From positions 40,818 to 104,817 of the forward strand of contig NZ_CP103373.1 of assembly GCF_024802625.1 (NCBI RefSeq): a DNA stretch of 64,000 nucleotides. Direction: 5' to 3'. A model generated the notes under the pieces. That model saw only the letters and a list, made by a program, of their open reading frames with translations. It was not told the DNA's origin and searched no databases. Below are positions 36,392 through 45,852 of the stretch, in pieces. The translations under genes were made by a program, and so were the position numbers. This DNA comes from Massilia sp. H6 (GTDB lineage: Bacteria; Pseudomonadota; Gammaproteobacteria; Burkholderiales; Burkholderiaceae_D). Numbering within the stretch: position 1 is the first letter of the stretch; every line of letters starts with the position of its first letter.

Positions 36392-36712
36392 TCAGGGGGC
36401 CTGAATAATGCGTGTCATCGCAGCGAGTATGAGGCGCTCTTGCTTCAAGTTCAGCCCCTTATCGCTAACAGAAAATGGACCGACACCGTTTCGATGCTGA
36501 TTGAGCAAGTGTCGAAATTCCCACCGGTTTATTTCACCGCTGTACATCGCGGTCGCAACCTTGGCCCGATACGCTGACGAACCTTGTTTGAATTCGTTTC
36601 TGAGATAGCGGTATTCGCCGGCGTGGATTTCATCGAGTTCGTGCATTAATCCTGCAAGTGCAATGAAGGATATAAGCACGGCCAGGATTAGTCTTTCTCT
36701 TCTGGTTTGCAT
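36392..36712 (-). CDS. Small membrane-anchored hypothetical protein, 106 aa
   Basis: I chose ATG 36712 (MQTRRERLILAVLISFIALAGLMHEL), as it follows a G-run ribosome binding site; the upstream frame to 36805 looks non-coding. The N-terminus is an uncleaved signal anchor; the remainder is a soluble helical part (EIHAGEYRYLRNEFKQGSS, GEINRWEFRHLLNQHRNG). I do not recognise it. It lies convergent to repB and may be an orphan plasmid gene. Confidence 0.6.
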   Translation of the reverse strand: MQTRRERLILAVLISFIALAGLMHELDEIHAGEYRYLRNEFKQGSSAYRAKVATAMYSGEINRWEFRHLLNQHRNGVGPFSVSDKGLNLKQERLILAAMTRIIQAP

Positions 36713-36986
36713 TGTTCCCCCCCCGGCTTGGACCTGATGAGAAATTATTTGGCGACGTGCTGCGGCGCGAAAGCGCAGTGCACTAGGTTCGCCGGTAGCG
36801 CCCACGCTAAGATGTTACACATGTCATCTGTAGATGTAGATACTCCATCGTAAGCAAGCATGTTCGCGATCAGAAGTTCGGTTTATATCTGCAATTTCTC
36901 CTGCACACAGGGGTAACGGGTAAATCGCCCCGGCTTTCGTAGAGGCGGGTCGGTGTGAGTCAGTCCCGGATGACTTGACTGCGCAG

Positions 36987-37117
36987 TTGCGCGTACTAGT
37001 TCGGACACGGTGCGTTCACGTCCAGCACTTTGGTGAGTATGACCTTGCCAAGCACGACGCTGCGCAGTCCGGCCCGACGCATCAAGCGTCTTACGGTGTA
37101 GCGTGTCACATCAGTAC
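36987..37117 (-). pseudogene. IS3-family transposase relic, part downstream of IS copy 3
   Basis: The minus strand reads TDVTRYTVRRLMRRAGLRSVVLGK, the HTH_21 region of an IS3-family OrfB, then stops within ~30 codons. It continues in frame from the piece on the other side of IS copy 3 (ending VWRQLRRDG) if the IS and one copy of the 5-mer GTAC(C/T) are removed. Confidence 0.75.
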
Positions 37118-37174
37118 CCCCCGGTGTCAGACTAGTTGTCGCCTCTAGATTTCCCCCAAATATAGAGGTGCAAG

Positions 37175-37663
37175 ATGAAGGCAGTGTACTCACCGGCATT
37201 TGTAGAACAGGCACTGGTCAAGGTATTCTCGCGTGGCGGCAGGAGCGTGCAGGCAGTCGCAGACGATATCAACGTCAATTACCACACGCTGAAAAATTGG
37301 ATGGTGAGGAAAGCAGTGGCAGAGACGAATACCCCAGCGGCAAAAGAGAAGCGTCCGCAGGATTGGAGTGCCCAGGAGCAGCTGGTGGCGCTGCACGAGA
37401 CCCACGGCATGACGGGCGAGACATTGAACGCGTGGTGCCGAGAGCACGGCGTTTTTCCTCATCATTTGAACGAGTGGCAGGCGGCGTTTTGCACCGATAG
37501 AAAAACGGGGCCGCAGGATTCGAAAGCGCTACGCGCGCTCAAGGAGGACAACGATCGACTGCAACGGGAGGTGCTGCGCAAGGACAAGGCACTGGCGGAG
37601 GCGGCAGCGTTACTGATCCTACAAAAAAAGTTCCGGGCGCTCTGGGAGGACGAGGTCAAATGA
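37175..37663 (+). CDS. IS copy 3 OrfA
   Basis: A 162-residue protein identical to OrfA at 7436-7924, with the frameshift signal at 37624-37680. Confidence 0.92.
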   Translation: MKAVYSPAFVEQALVKVFSRGGRSVQAVADDINVNYHTLKNWMVRKAVAETNTPAAKEKRPQDWSAQEQLVALHETHGMTGETLNAWCREHGVFPHHLNEWQAAFCTDRKTGPQDSKALRALKEDNDRLQREVLRKDKALAEAAALLILQKKFRALWEDEVK

Positions 37664-38736
37664 CCTCGCTGCCAGAGCGCATCGCAGTGATGGCCCTGGT
37701 CGCAGAATCGGTCGAAGCCGGTGCGCGCCAGGACAAGGCGTGCGCTGCGATCTCGTTCAGCGAGCGCACGCTGCAACGGTGGCAGCGTGACGTACTGCGC
37801 GGCGACCAGCGGCCGGCGCGTGTGCAGGCGCCGCGAAACCGGCTCAGCGCGCTTGAACGCAGTCAGTTGCTCGCTGTCGCCAACTCCGATGAGTTCGCGA
37901 GCCTGCCGCCCAGCCAGATCGTGCCGCGCTTGGTCGATCAAGGGGTGTACCTGGCCTCGGAGTCGACATTCTATCGGGTGCTGAAAGCGGAGAATCAACT
38001 CGCCCATCGAAATGCCGAACGTCCCGCACAGGCTCGTCACAAGCCGCGTGCGCTGGTGGCGACCGCCCCTGGTCAGCTGTACAGCTGGGACATCACGTAT
38101 CTGCCCACGCCCGTGAAGGGCGTCTATTTTTACCTCTACTTGTTCATGGATATTTTCAGCCGCAAAATCGTGGGCTGGCAGATATACGACGTGGAAAGCA
38201 GTGAGCTTGCCGGCGAGGTTGTGCGTGACATTTGCGAACGGGAGAACATTGCTCCGGAGCAGGTCGTACTGCATTCGGACAATGGCAGCCCGATGAAGGG
38301 CGCAACCATGCTGGCGACCCTGCAGGCGCTGGGCGTGATGCCCTCATTCAGCCGCCCGTCCGTGAGCAATGACAACCCCTTTTCGGAGTCGTTGTTCAAG
38401 ACATTGAAATATCGGCCCATCTATCCACGAAGGGCCTTCGACAGCCTGTTGGCGGCACGGCAGTGGGTCGGTCGCTTTGTTCATTGGTATAACCACGAGC
38501 ACCGCCACAGCGCGATCCGGTTCGTGACCCCGGCACAGCGCCACGCAGGCCTGGACGCGGCGTTGCTACGCAAACGGGACGCGGTGTATCAGGCAGCAAG
38601 GGCTGCGCATCCGGAGCGCTGGAGCGGCAACACGCGCAACTGGGAGCCCGTCTCCATCGTCCATCTGAACCCGGATCAGACCAGCAGCAATGTGACCGAA
38701 GTGGACAAAAACGAGCTGCTCAAAAAAGCGGCATAA
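37660..38736 (+). CDS. IS copy 3 OrfB, DDE transposase
   Basis: A 358-residue protein identical to the other three copies, with the ATGA overlap and DDE triad intact. Confidence 0.94.
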   Translation: MTSLPERIAVMALVAESVEAGARQDKACAAISFSERTLQRWQRDVLRGDQRPARVQAPRNRLSALERSQLLAVANSDEFASLPPSQIVPRLVDQGVYLASESTFYRVLKAENQLAHRNAERPAQARHKPRALVATAPGQLYSWDITYLPTPVKGVYFYLYLFMDIFSRKIVGWQIYDVESSELAGEVVRDICERENIAPEQVVLHSDNGSPMKGATMLATLQALGVMPSFSRPSVSNDNPFSESLFKTLKYRPIYPRRAFDSLLAARQWVGRFVHWYNHEHRHSAIRFVTPAQRHAGLDAALLRKRDAVYQAARAAHPERWSGNTRNWEPVSIVHLNPDQTSSNVTEVDKNELLKKAA

Positions 38737-38772
38737 CAACTAATTCAGGCGACAACTAGCTTGACAGTCACC

Positions 38773-39325
38773 GGTACCGTCACGGCGTAACTGTCGCCAT
38801 ACCTTGCCGCTGTAGACCTGCAGGTTGGCGTGCCAGACTCGCTTGATCTGGACACTCAGGCTCTCATCGCTGCACCGCTGCGCATTGCAATGCCGATTGC
38901 GCGTGCGTGCAGAGAGACGCCAGTAGCCCGAAGGCACGACTTGCGTGACATAACAGATCGACTCGACGTTGTTGGCATGACGGTGTTATCGATAAATACC
39001 TTGACGACGTACAGCGGCGGTCGAGCTCCGCCTGAGCGAAATCAGCACTTGCCAGGCGCCGGATCTCGTCAGCTTTGCGCAGCTCATGCAATTGTTACAC
39101 GCTCCTGTTCGGCGGTCGTCCGACTCGGATGTCGGCCCGTATCGGTCTCTTGCTGGCGTACCCAACGGCGCAGGATTTCAGGTACCCAGCCGAACTTGGC
39201 AGCGGTCGATGTGTTCGCTGCCCACTGCAACGCGAACCATCGAATCGTTTGATCCATAAGCTGTAGGCCAGGCTGGGCAAGCTCGGGGCAGCTACTAGAC
39301 CGATCATCTCCGCCCACGCTTCCGC
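38773..39325 (-). pseudogene. IS3-family transposase relic, OrfA and start of OrfB
   Basis: Frames on the minus strand give OrfA pieces (STAAKFGWVPEILRRWVRQQETDTG, then MHELRKADEIRRLASADFAQAELDRR) and OrfB pieces (VPSGYWRLSARTRNR, IKRVWHANLQVYSGKVWRQLRRDG), separated by frame changes. This is an old, dead element of another IS3 subgroup that later received IS copy 3. Confidence 0.75.
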
Positions 39326-39626
39326 CAGGTCTTTTTGACCTTTGGGTAGTAGACGTTTAAGCACGAATCGATACTGACTTGCATTGATGCTCTTATGCGC
39401 GAATCAGACTTTCGAGTGTAGACCTGGCTCAAGCAAGCATTTCAATCATCTCTTGATTTTTTTAATCTTCAGTCTACTAAAACAAGTTTTTAATACGCTT
39501 GGTCAGCGAAAACAATCTTTTTACGCAACAGACGTGGTGAGGTCTAGCGCCGCGCTTGTTGGCGGTACGGGAAGGTTGATGCCTGCTCGTCTCGTTACGT
39601 TTTTTGGCCTCTACAGGAGATTAGGG
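39326..39626. other. Leader region of the T4SS operon
   Basis: About 300 bp before the first secretion-system gene. The frame extends upstream to 39384 but without coding character. The operon promoter should be here; I cannot point to a certain -35/-10 pair. Confidence 0.4.
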
Positions 39627-40196
39627 ATGAAACTCGGTTTGCTCATGTGTGGCCTTATCTTAATCATTCCCATAGGATCGGTGCGTGCATCAGACCACGG
39701 TTGTACGGTCCTGTTGTGCATGGCCAATCCAGCTGGTCCTATGGCAGTGATGGAATGCGTTCCGCCGATCAAAAAACTGTTCCGCGACCTCGCGCGAGGT
39801 AAAGCCTTTCCTAAGTGCGACATGGCTAGTGCACCCGACGCGCCAGGGGGGAAATCCTGGGTCCAGCATGGAACATCGTTCTATGACCAATGCCCTGCTG
39901 GTACGACGGCGCTGGACGCTGGTACTTATGCCGTGCGCCAGGGCGTCAGCGCGAGCTACTACCTCGGTATTGGGGAGGGGGATGACCCCTACGGTGAGGA
40001 CGCAGGCGCGCTACGCAACAAGGTATGCGTTGGCAACCGCGTCGGTGAGACAACGCTCGCAGTGGGCAATAGCGACGGCACGGCCGCGCTGCCGGCTAGC
40101 GTATTTGACCAGGTCGTCGTCATCGCTCCAAGTCCCCAGCCGCATCACGTTGATGTGTACGTGAACTCAACGTTCTCGCATCGCGTGCGCTGGTAA
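39627..40196 (+). CDS. Secreted Cys-rich protein at the head of the T4SS operon
   Basis: I chose ATG 39627 because AGGAGATTAGGG precedes it and a clean signal peptide starts there (MKLGLLMCGLILIIPIGSVRA). The mature ~165 residues contain conserved cysteines (CTVLLCMANPAGP, MECVPPI, FPKC, DQCP, KVC). Proteins starting C-T-x-LLC-x-ANP often precede virB1 on conjugative plasmids; their role in the periplasm is unknown. It is followed 8 bp later by virB1. Confidence 0.7.
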   Translation: MKLGLLMCGLILIIPIGSVRASDHGCTVLLCMANPAGPMAVMECVPPIKKLFRDLARGKAFPKCDMASAPDAPGGKSWVQHGTSFYDQCPAGTTALDAGTYAVRQGVSASYYLGIGEGDDPYGEDAGALRNKVCVGNRVGETTLAVGNSDGTAALPASVFDQVVVIAPSPQPHHVDVYVNSTFSHRVRW

Positions 40197-40204
40197 CTGC
40201 GTCG

Positions 40205-40852
40205 ATGATCGAATTTTATGCGCTCGCACAGCAGTGCGCTCTGGCCGTGCATCCTGCCACGATGGCCGCCGTCGTCCGCGTCGAATCGACCTTCAATCCG
40301 TTCGCCATTGGTGTCGTTGGCGGTCGCTTAGCACGTCAGCCGACGAACAAGGCCGAAGCTGTTGCCACGGCGAATGCGCTGACCGCTGCGGGTGTGAATT
40401 TCTCGCTGGGGATGGGACAGGTAAACCGTTACAACCTGTCCAGGTACGGATTGGATTATCAAAGTGCGTTCGAGCCATGCGCAAATCTGAAGGCGGCCTC
40501 GCTCATCCTTCAGGAATGTTACCGACGCGCCAAGGCGAAAGGGATGACCGATACCAGCGCCTTGCAAGCGGCGTTTAGTTGTTATTACAGCGGCAATTTC
40601 TTGACAGGTTTCACAGCGGATTTCAAAGGCCAGCCGAGCTATGTCCAGAAAGTACTCAACAGCGCAGTAGCAGTCGGGGTAGCTGGGCAAACTCTGCCGA
40701 TCCGTGTGGTTTCAGGTGTAAATGCGACGACAAAGCGACGTGTCAGCACCGTTGTTCACAACATACACCAGGCTCCGGATCAGCGCCCGAAGCACCCCGA
40801 TAGTGCAGGAAATTCTAGCGCTCCACGTGTGTCGGTCATGGTGTACCGCTAG
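40205..40852 (+). CDS. virB1: VirB1 lytic transglycosylase
   Basis: A 215-residue SLT-type enzyme that opens the peptidoglycan for assembly of the secretion channel. The catalytic Glu is in VVRVESTFNPFAIGVV, and the fold shows the second motif SLGMGQVNRYNLSRYG and the later AAFSCYYSGNF with its Tyr. No typical signal peptide is visible at the chosen start (MIEFYALAQQCA), as in several plasmid VirB1 proteins. The C-terminal ~50 residues are polar, the part that in homologues is cleaved off. Confidence 0.92.
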   Translation: MIEFYALAQQCALAVHPATMAAVVRVESTFNPFAIGVVGGRLARQPTNKAEAVATANALTAAGVNFSLGMGQVNRYNLSRYGLDYQSAFEPCANLKAASLILQECYRRAKAKGMTDTSALQAAFSCYYSGNFLTGFTADFKGQPSYVQKVLNSAVAVGVAGQTLPIRVVSGVNATTKRRVSTVVHNIHQAPDQRPKHPDSAGNSSAPRVSVMVYR

Positions 40853-41305
40853 CACCTTGAGATTCAATTCTATCGGCGAAGCTGCCCATGGCGCTAACGC
40901 GCCTCAGGACTGCCTCCCAGCAACAACGCCGAGTGTCAGACAGTAAGGGACGGGTGCGCGGTGCACCTGCAGCTCCAGAACTCTTGCTTTGTCCTGCCTG
41001 CCAGAACGCACGGCAAGCTAGTGTGGCATCGCATTGTCGAGTCTTCACTGTACCCCGCCTCGCGGGCGACGACATGCAATCGGCGACTGGCGATGAGATC
41101 AGGCAAGTCGGGATCAGGTTCAGCGTCGATCACAGCGCAATATGCTGCAGTTCTCCGCGCGCCTGTTGCATTACCTCGAATTTCGCAACTGCAAATCGTC
41201 TAAGTTTGATCCAGCTAAATACATGGGTTTCCACCAGAAAACACACTACGACCATGATGGCATCCAGCCACGGTGGAGAAATGCGAGGTCTGCCAAAGAA
41301 ATCGG
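40853..41305. other. Gap inside the T4SS operon
   Basis: About 450 bp with no supported gene. Open frames on both strands lack family resemblance. It may be remnants of a lost gene between virB1 and the next ORF. Confidence 0.4.
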
Positions 41306-41568
41306 ATGAACATCATTAGTGAAGCTGAACTCGTTCTCATCGTGCGAAGCAAGGTAGTCAAAAGCCTGCACATTACCCAGACCGATGACGGCAAGTTTCG
41401 AATCACGGTGCACCTTAGGAATTAGGAGCAAGGCTAACACTGATGACATTCCGCAAACCGCCACGTGAGAGGGCCAGCCTGGACCGATTGGCAAAGCACA
41501 TACAGGAAAAGTTCGTAGGCATACCTAGCATCATCCTTACTCTTTATTCTGGAGAGGCAACAAAATGA
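41306..41568 (+). pseudogene. Small conserved plasmid gene split by a frameshift
   Basis: The first piece, 41306-41425, gives MNIISEAELVLIVRSKVVKS and LHITQTDDGKFRITVHLR; the second, from 41443, gives MTFRKPPRERASLDRLAKHI and QEKFVGIPSIILTLYSGEATK. Together they form one ~85-residue protein of a type common on conjugative plasmids (S-E-A-E-L-V-L-I-V-R at the start, R-E-x-A-S-L-D-R-L in the second half). One indel near 41415 separates them. The last codons overlap the virB2 start (ATGA). It may act in the KorC/TrbK-like regulatory group; that is a guess. Confidence 0.65.
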
Positions 41569-41942
41569 ACATCCGCACGAAGATTGGACAAGTCATCAAG
41601 ACGGGCCGCAACTTTGTCGCTGTTGACAAAGCACGACACGGCGAGACGGACCGGCGCGCAGCGCGTTCGATGGTTCTGATGGCCCTATGCGTTGTCGCCG
41701 TCGCCCCTGGCGTTGCGCTGGCGGGGGGAGGTAGTCCATGGGACTCGATGGGCGACGAGGTACTCGCCATCTTCACAGGTGGCCTGACTCGTACCATCGC
41801 CATCATTAGCGTCATTGCCTGCGGTATCGCCGCCTTGGCCGGCAAGTTGTCTTGGGACTGGGCCATCAAAATCATCGTTGGCATCGTGCTCATCTTCGGT
41901 GGCGCATCACTGGTCGACTACTTGATTGCAGCGGCGAGCTAG
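41565..41942 (+). CDS. virB2: VirB2 pilin
   Basis: A 125-residue prepilin. A long signal segment (MVLMALCVVAVAPGVALAGG) is cleaved near AGGG, leaving ~75 residues with two hydrophobic helices (TIAIISVIACGIAALAGKL and IKIIVGIVLIFGGASLVDYLIAA), the standard VirB2 fold. It forms the pilus and channel filament. It overlaps the preceding broken gene and is followed 3 bp later by virB3. Confidence 0.93.
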   Translation: MNIRTKIGQVIKTGRNFVAVDKARHGETDRRAARSMVLMALCVVAVAPGVALAGGGSPWDSMGDEVLAIFTGGLTRTIAIISVIACGIAALAGKLSWDWAIKIIVGIVLIFGGASLVDYLIAAAS

Positions 41943-41945
41943 ACC

Positions 41946-42266
41946 ATGGATGACGGCGCGCAAGACGTTTATACCGACGAGCTGTTCGTGGGCTTGACGC
42001 GCCCCACTACCATGTGGGGCGTGCCGTATACCGCGTTCGTCATCGAATTCATGGCGACCACGTTGGTTTTTCTGGCGGTGGGCAACCCCTTGTACCTGCT
42101 GCTGGCGGTGCCAATTCATGGCGTGCTGTACGCCATTAGCGCCAGCAATCCGAAAGCGTTCGATGCGATCTTCATGTGGCTCAAGACCATCGGACGCTGC
42201 CGCAACAGTCGCTTCTGGGGAGCCGCCAGCTTCTCTCCAGTCTCTTATAAAAAGTGGGAAAAATAG
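41946..42266 (+). CDS. virB3: VirB3 inner-membrane protein
   Basis: A 106-residue protein with the family-typical start FVGLTRPTTMWGVPYTAFVIEFMATT and two membrane segments (ATTLVFLAVGNPLYLLLAVPIHGVLYAIS). It sits with VirB4 at the base of the secretion machine. The order virB2-B3-B4 with tight spacing supports the call. Confidence 0.92.
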   Translation: MDDGAQDVYTDELFVGLTRPTTMWGVPYTAFVIEFMATTLVFLAVGNPLYLLLAVPIHGVLYAISASNPKAFDAIFMWLKTIGRCRNSRFWGAASFSPVSYKKWEK

Positions 42267-42298
42267 TGTCGGCATCCCGAAGATACGAAGGAGAGAGC

Positions 42299-44824
42299 AT
42301 GGCTGCAGCAGCGTTCAAGTACGCCGATGAAGCTCAGAAAGAAGAGCCCGCCGGTAAGGATTTTATCCCCTATGCGGGGCATGTGACCGAGTCCGTCGTC
42401 AAGCTCAAGACGGGTGATTACATGATGACCTTGCGCCTGCAAGGCGCCGCGCACGAAAGCGCCGACGCCCGCGACATCAACATTTGGCACGACCAGCTCA
42501 ACAACCTGACCAGGAACATTGCGTCGCCCAACGTGGCTCTGTGGGCCCATGTCGTGCGCCGTGAATACGGTGAGTATCCGGGCGGCGAGTTCGAGCCGGG
42601 GTTTGCGCGCGACCTCAACGACAAGTATCGCGCCCATCTGGCCGGCCAGCGTAGCCTGATCAATGAGCTATACGTCTCCGTGGTCTACCGACCGCAGCCG
42701 GTCAAGGTCCTCAAAATGTTCGACTTCATCGGCAAGAAGGCGAGCGCCGAGCTGGCTGAGCAACAGCGCGATGAGCTGGAAGCGCTGCATGAGATTGTCG
42801 ATACCGCTTTGGCAGGACTGGATCGCTACGAGCCGGAGATACTTGGCTGCTACGAGCGTAACGGTGTGATGTTTTCCGAGGTGCGTGAATTTCTCGCCTT
42901 CTTGGTGGACGGCGAGTGGCGACGCCAGCCACTCACCTTCGCAGAGATGGCGGAGCATTTGGCGACGTCGCGCCCATTGTTTGGCAAGGGCGGCTTGCTT
43001 GCATTGAAGGGGCCGACGCTCACCCAGTACGGCGCCATCCTGAGCATTCAAGACTATACGTCGGTCACCTGTCCGGGTCTGATGAACGACTTGCTGAGCA
43101 TGCCGTTCGAGTTCGTGTTAACGCAATCGTTTACCTTTTTGAGTCGTCCGGTCGCACTTGGCCGTATGAAGCGCCAGCACGCCCGCATGGTGAACGCTGG
43201 CGACGTGGCCACCTCGCAAGTCGATGCCATCGAAACAGCGATGGACGATCTGGTGTCTGGCAAGATTGTGATGGGCGTGCATAACTTCATCTTATTTATC
43301 CGCGCCGACGACCAAAAAGCATTGGCCGAGCACATCGGCGATGCGGGCAATGCGATTTCGGACGCTGGGATGAAATGGTATCGCGAGGACATGGGTATCG
43401 CGGGTTCGTTCTACGCGCAGTTGCCAGGAAATTTCGCCTTCCGGGTCAATGTGGGCGACATCAGCAGTCGCAATTTCGCCGGCTTCAGCTCTTTCCATAA
43501 CTATCCTATCGGACATATTCGCCACAACCAGTGGGGGCATGCCGTCACCGCGTTTCGCACCGTGTCGGGCGCCCCGTATTACTTCAATTGGCACAAGGGG
43601 GAGGATGGCTCCGAAGCCAAACGGGCTGCTGCGCTCGACCCGAACCACAAGGACCTCGCTAATACCATCGTCATTGGTAAGTCCGGCACCGGCAAGACAG
43701 CGCTTCAGATGTTTCTGCTAGCGCAGTCGTTAAAATTTAATAATCCGCGGCAGAAAGGCGGCAACAAACTAGCGGCGGTGTTCTTCGACAAGGACCTCGG
43801 CGCCTCGGTCGGCATTCGCGCCTTAGGGGGGCGATATTTCCCACTCAAAAACGGTATTCCGTCGGGCTGGAACCCGTTCCAGCTCGAGCCGACCGAGCGC
43901 AACCTGAACTTCCTCGAGAAGCTGGTGCGTCGCTGCGCCTACCGGGCCGACCGTCCGTTTACCCCGAGCGATGAGAAAACGATCTTTAACGCGATTCATG
44001 GCGTGATGAGCACGCCACAATCTATGCGCCGCTTCAGCGCGGTGCTGCAATTCTTACCGATGGGCGACCCCGAAGGCATCCATGCCCGCCTGTCGCGTTG
44101 GGCTGGCCGCAACGCGCCGCTTGGCTGGCTGTTCGACAATGTCGAGGACACCCTGAACGTTGACGACACACCGATCCTGGGGTTTGACGTTACGGAATTT
44201 CTTCCGAACGACGAGACGCGCGAGCCGACGATGATGTACCTGTTTCACCGGGTCGAGACGCTGCTCGATGGGCGGCGCGTGCCAATCTTCTTTGATGAGT
44301 TTGGGCAGCTGAGCAAGGACGCCAGCATGCGCGAACTGGTCGAGAACAAGCTGGTGACGATCCGCAAGCAAGATGGCTTCCTCATCATGGGTACGCAGAT
44401 GCCTGGCCAGGTGATCAAGAGCCCGATCGCCGACGCGATCATCCAGCAGACCGCCACCAAGATCTTTCTGCCCAACCCGGAAGCTGACTACGACGAGTAC
44501 GTCAACGGTTTCAAACTCACCGAACGGGAATTCCAGATCATCAAGGAGTTCGGGGAGAAATCGCGTTTATTCCTCGTCAAGCAAGGCGGCAATTCGGTGG
44601 TGGCGGAATTCAAACTGCGTGGCTTCGATGATGAGCTGGCGGTGTTGTCGGGGAACACTGCCACCTCGAATCTCGTTGAGAGACTGGTAGCCGAACTCGG
44701 TGCAGATCCGGCCCGCTGGCTGCCTGAATTCCACCGGATCAGGAAAGGAGGCGCCGAGCCGCCACCAGCGGCGCAGGTGACCGAGGCCTCGCACCCGCGA
44801 GAAACGACTGTTCAACAGGAATAG
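42299..44824 (+). CDS. virB4: VirB4 secretion ATPase
   Basis: An 841-residue CagE/TrbE/VirB family ATPase. I prefer ATG 42299 (MAAAAFKYADEAQKEE), which follows GAAGGAGAGAG, over the GTG at 42254. The N-terminal half is the family domain (FIPYAGHVTESVVKLKTGDYMMTLRLQG). Walker A is VIGKSGTGKTALQM; Walker B is RVPIFFDEFGQLSKD; IRKQDGFLIMGTQMPGQVIKS follows. It energises pilus assembly and substrate transfer. It appears intact. Confidence 0.96.
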   Translation: MAAAAFKYADEAQKEEPAGKDFIPYAGHVTESVVKLKTGDYMMTLRLQGAAHESADARDINIWHDQLNNLTRNIASPNVALWAHVVRREYGEYPGGEFEPGFARDLNDKYRAHLAGQRSLINELYVSVVYRPQPVKVLKMFDFIGKKASAELAEQQRDELEALHEIVDTALAGLDRYEPEILGCYERNGVMFSEVREFLAFLVDGEWRRQPLTFAEMAEHLATSRPLFGKGGLLALKGPTLTQYGAILSIQDYTSVTCPGLMNDLLSMPFEFVLTQSFTFLSRPVALGRMKRQHARMVNAGDVATSQVDAIETAMDDLVSGKIVMGVHNFILFIRADDQKALAEHIGDAGNAISDAGMKWYREDMGIAGSFYAQLPGNFAFRVNVGDISSRNFAGFSSFHNYPIGHIRHNQWGHAVTAFRTVSGAPYYFNWHKGEDGSEAKRAAALDPNHKDLANTIVIGKSGTGKTALQMFLLAQSLKFNNPRQKGGNKLAAVFFDKDLGASVGIRALGGRYFPLKNGIPSGWNPFQLEPTERNLNFLEKLVRRCAYRADRPFTPSDEKTIFNAIHGVMSTPQSMRRFSAVLQFLPMGDPEGIHARLSRWAGRNAPLGWLFDNVEDTLNVDDTPILGFDVTEFLPNDETREPTMMYLFHRVETLLDGRRVPIFFDEFGQLSKDASMRELVENKLVTIRKQDGFLIMGTQMPGQVIKSPIADAIIQQTATKIFLPNPEADYDEYVNGFKLTEREFQIIKEFGEKSRLFLVKQGGNSVVAEFKLRGFDDELAVLSGNTATSNLVERLVAELGADPARWLPEFHRIRKGGAEPPPAAQVTEASHPRETTVQQE

Positions 44825-44833
44825 GAGCGTGAC

Positions 44834-45556
44834 ATGGAACGATGGTTCAAGAGTTTGGCGACAGCGCTCGTCCTTGGCGCCGCCAGTCAGGCGCAAGCGG
44901 GCATTCCCGTGATCGATGCCGCATCCCTAGCGCAATCCGTTCAGCAAGTGCTGGCATGGGGCAAGCAGTACGCACAGATGGGGCAGCAGTACACCCAACT
45001 GGTGAATTCCTATAACCAGGCCGTGACGACACATAACAGCCTGAACGGCTCGCGCGGCATGGAGTCGCTCGTCAACAACCCGGCCGTGCGGCGTTATCTG
45101 CCGAACGAGTGGAACCAAACGATGAACTTGCTGAATTCGCCGGGGGGGTACACCGGCCTGCAAGGCAAGATTAATGGAATTCGCGCTGCCGCTCAGATCA
45201 CAGGAATTGGCGATACCAGCCTTGACCCGGCCAGTGCGGCTGGCAAAGCATTCGTTGGGGCACAGAACCAGGTGGCGATGAACCGCGCTCTCTCAGAAGA
45301 AGGATATAAGCAAGCCAGCGACCGCATCACCTCGATCCAATCGCTGATCGACAAAATTGGAGATGCGCCTGAAGCAAAAGACGTGGCTGACCTGCAAGCG
45401 CGTATCCAGGCAGAGCAGGTCATGGTGCAAAACGAGCTGGTCAAACTCCACTTGATGGCGCAGTTGCAACAGGCTCAGCGCGACATCATGACTCAGCAGG
45501 CACGAGAGATCTCAATGAAAGGGGCCAAGGGTCCAGGCGGCATTCCCCGGTTCTAA
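44834..45556 (+). CDS. virB5: VirB5 minor pilin
   Basis: A 240-residue exported protein with a signal peptide (SLATALVLGAASQAQAG) and a long helical bundle (LAQSVQQVLAWGKQYAQMGQQYTQLVNSYNQAVTTHN), typical of VirB5/TraC tip adhesins. It is 9 bp downstream of virB4, preceded by AGGAGCGTGAC. Confidence 0.88.
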   Translation: MERWFKSLATALVLGAASQAQAGIPVIDAASLAQSVQQVLAWGKQYAQMGQQYTQLVNSYNQAVTTHNSLNGSRGMESLVNNPAVRRYLPNEWNQTMNLLNSPGGYTGLQGKINGIRAAAQITGIGDTSLDPASAAGKAFVGAQNQVAMNRALSEEGYKQASDRITSIQSLIDKIGDAPEAKDVADLQARIQAEQVMVQNELVKLHLMAQLQQAQRDIMTQQAREISMKGAKGPGGIPRF

Positions 45557-45600
45557 ATGACTCAGGCGGCACCGCCGTCTGAGCCGTCACTTAGGAGTAC

Positions 45601-45840
45601 TTGATGAAATTCATAATGATTGCGACTGCGCTCACTTTTTGTATATCTGCGTGCGAATTCGATTCTGTTCCACATGTTGCTGATCCCAAGAACGTCGTGG
45701 TTGATGGGGAACCTATGACGCAGCGTGCGTTTGTCGAAAAATATTGTATCGGCAAACCGCTGAATGAGACTTGTATAAAAGTTCAGAGCGCTTTGTCTGC
45801 GAGCAATGCTAAAAGTAAAACTGGCGTTCCACGTTTTTAA
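45601..45840 (+). CDS. eex: Eex-like entry-exclusion lipoprotein
   Basis: A 79-residue small lipoprotein. A short signal peptide ends in a lipobox (TFCISAC, Cys17), then a polar part with two more Cys (KYCIGKPLNETCIKV). A small lipoprotein between virB5 and virB6 is, on related plasmids, the entry-exclusion protein that keeps the carrier from receiving the same plasmid. Base use is more AT-rich than in virB4 and virB5, as also in virB6. Confidence 0.75.
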   Translation: MMKFIMIATALTFCISACEFDSVPHVADPKNVVVDGEPMTQRAFVEKYCIGKPLNETCIKVQSALSASNAKSKTGVPRF

Positions 45841-45852
45841 AGGTGCCTGAGC

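Larger units (their letters stand above)
37118..38772 (+). mobile_element. IS3-family insertion sequence, copy 3 of 4
   Basis: Identical in layout to copy 1. The flanking 5-mers are AGTAC (37113-37117) and GGTAC (38773-38777), a target duplication with one mismatch, and the interrupted transposase relic can be joined in frame across it, so this is a true insertion followed by a point change. Confidence 0.94.
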
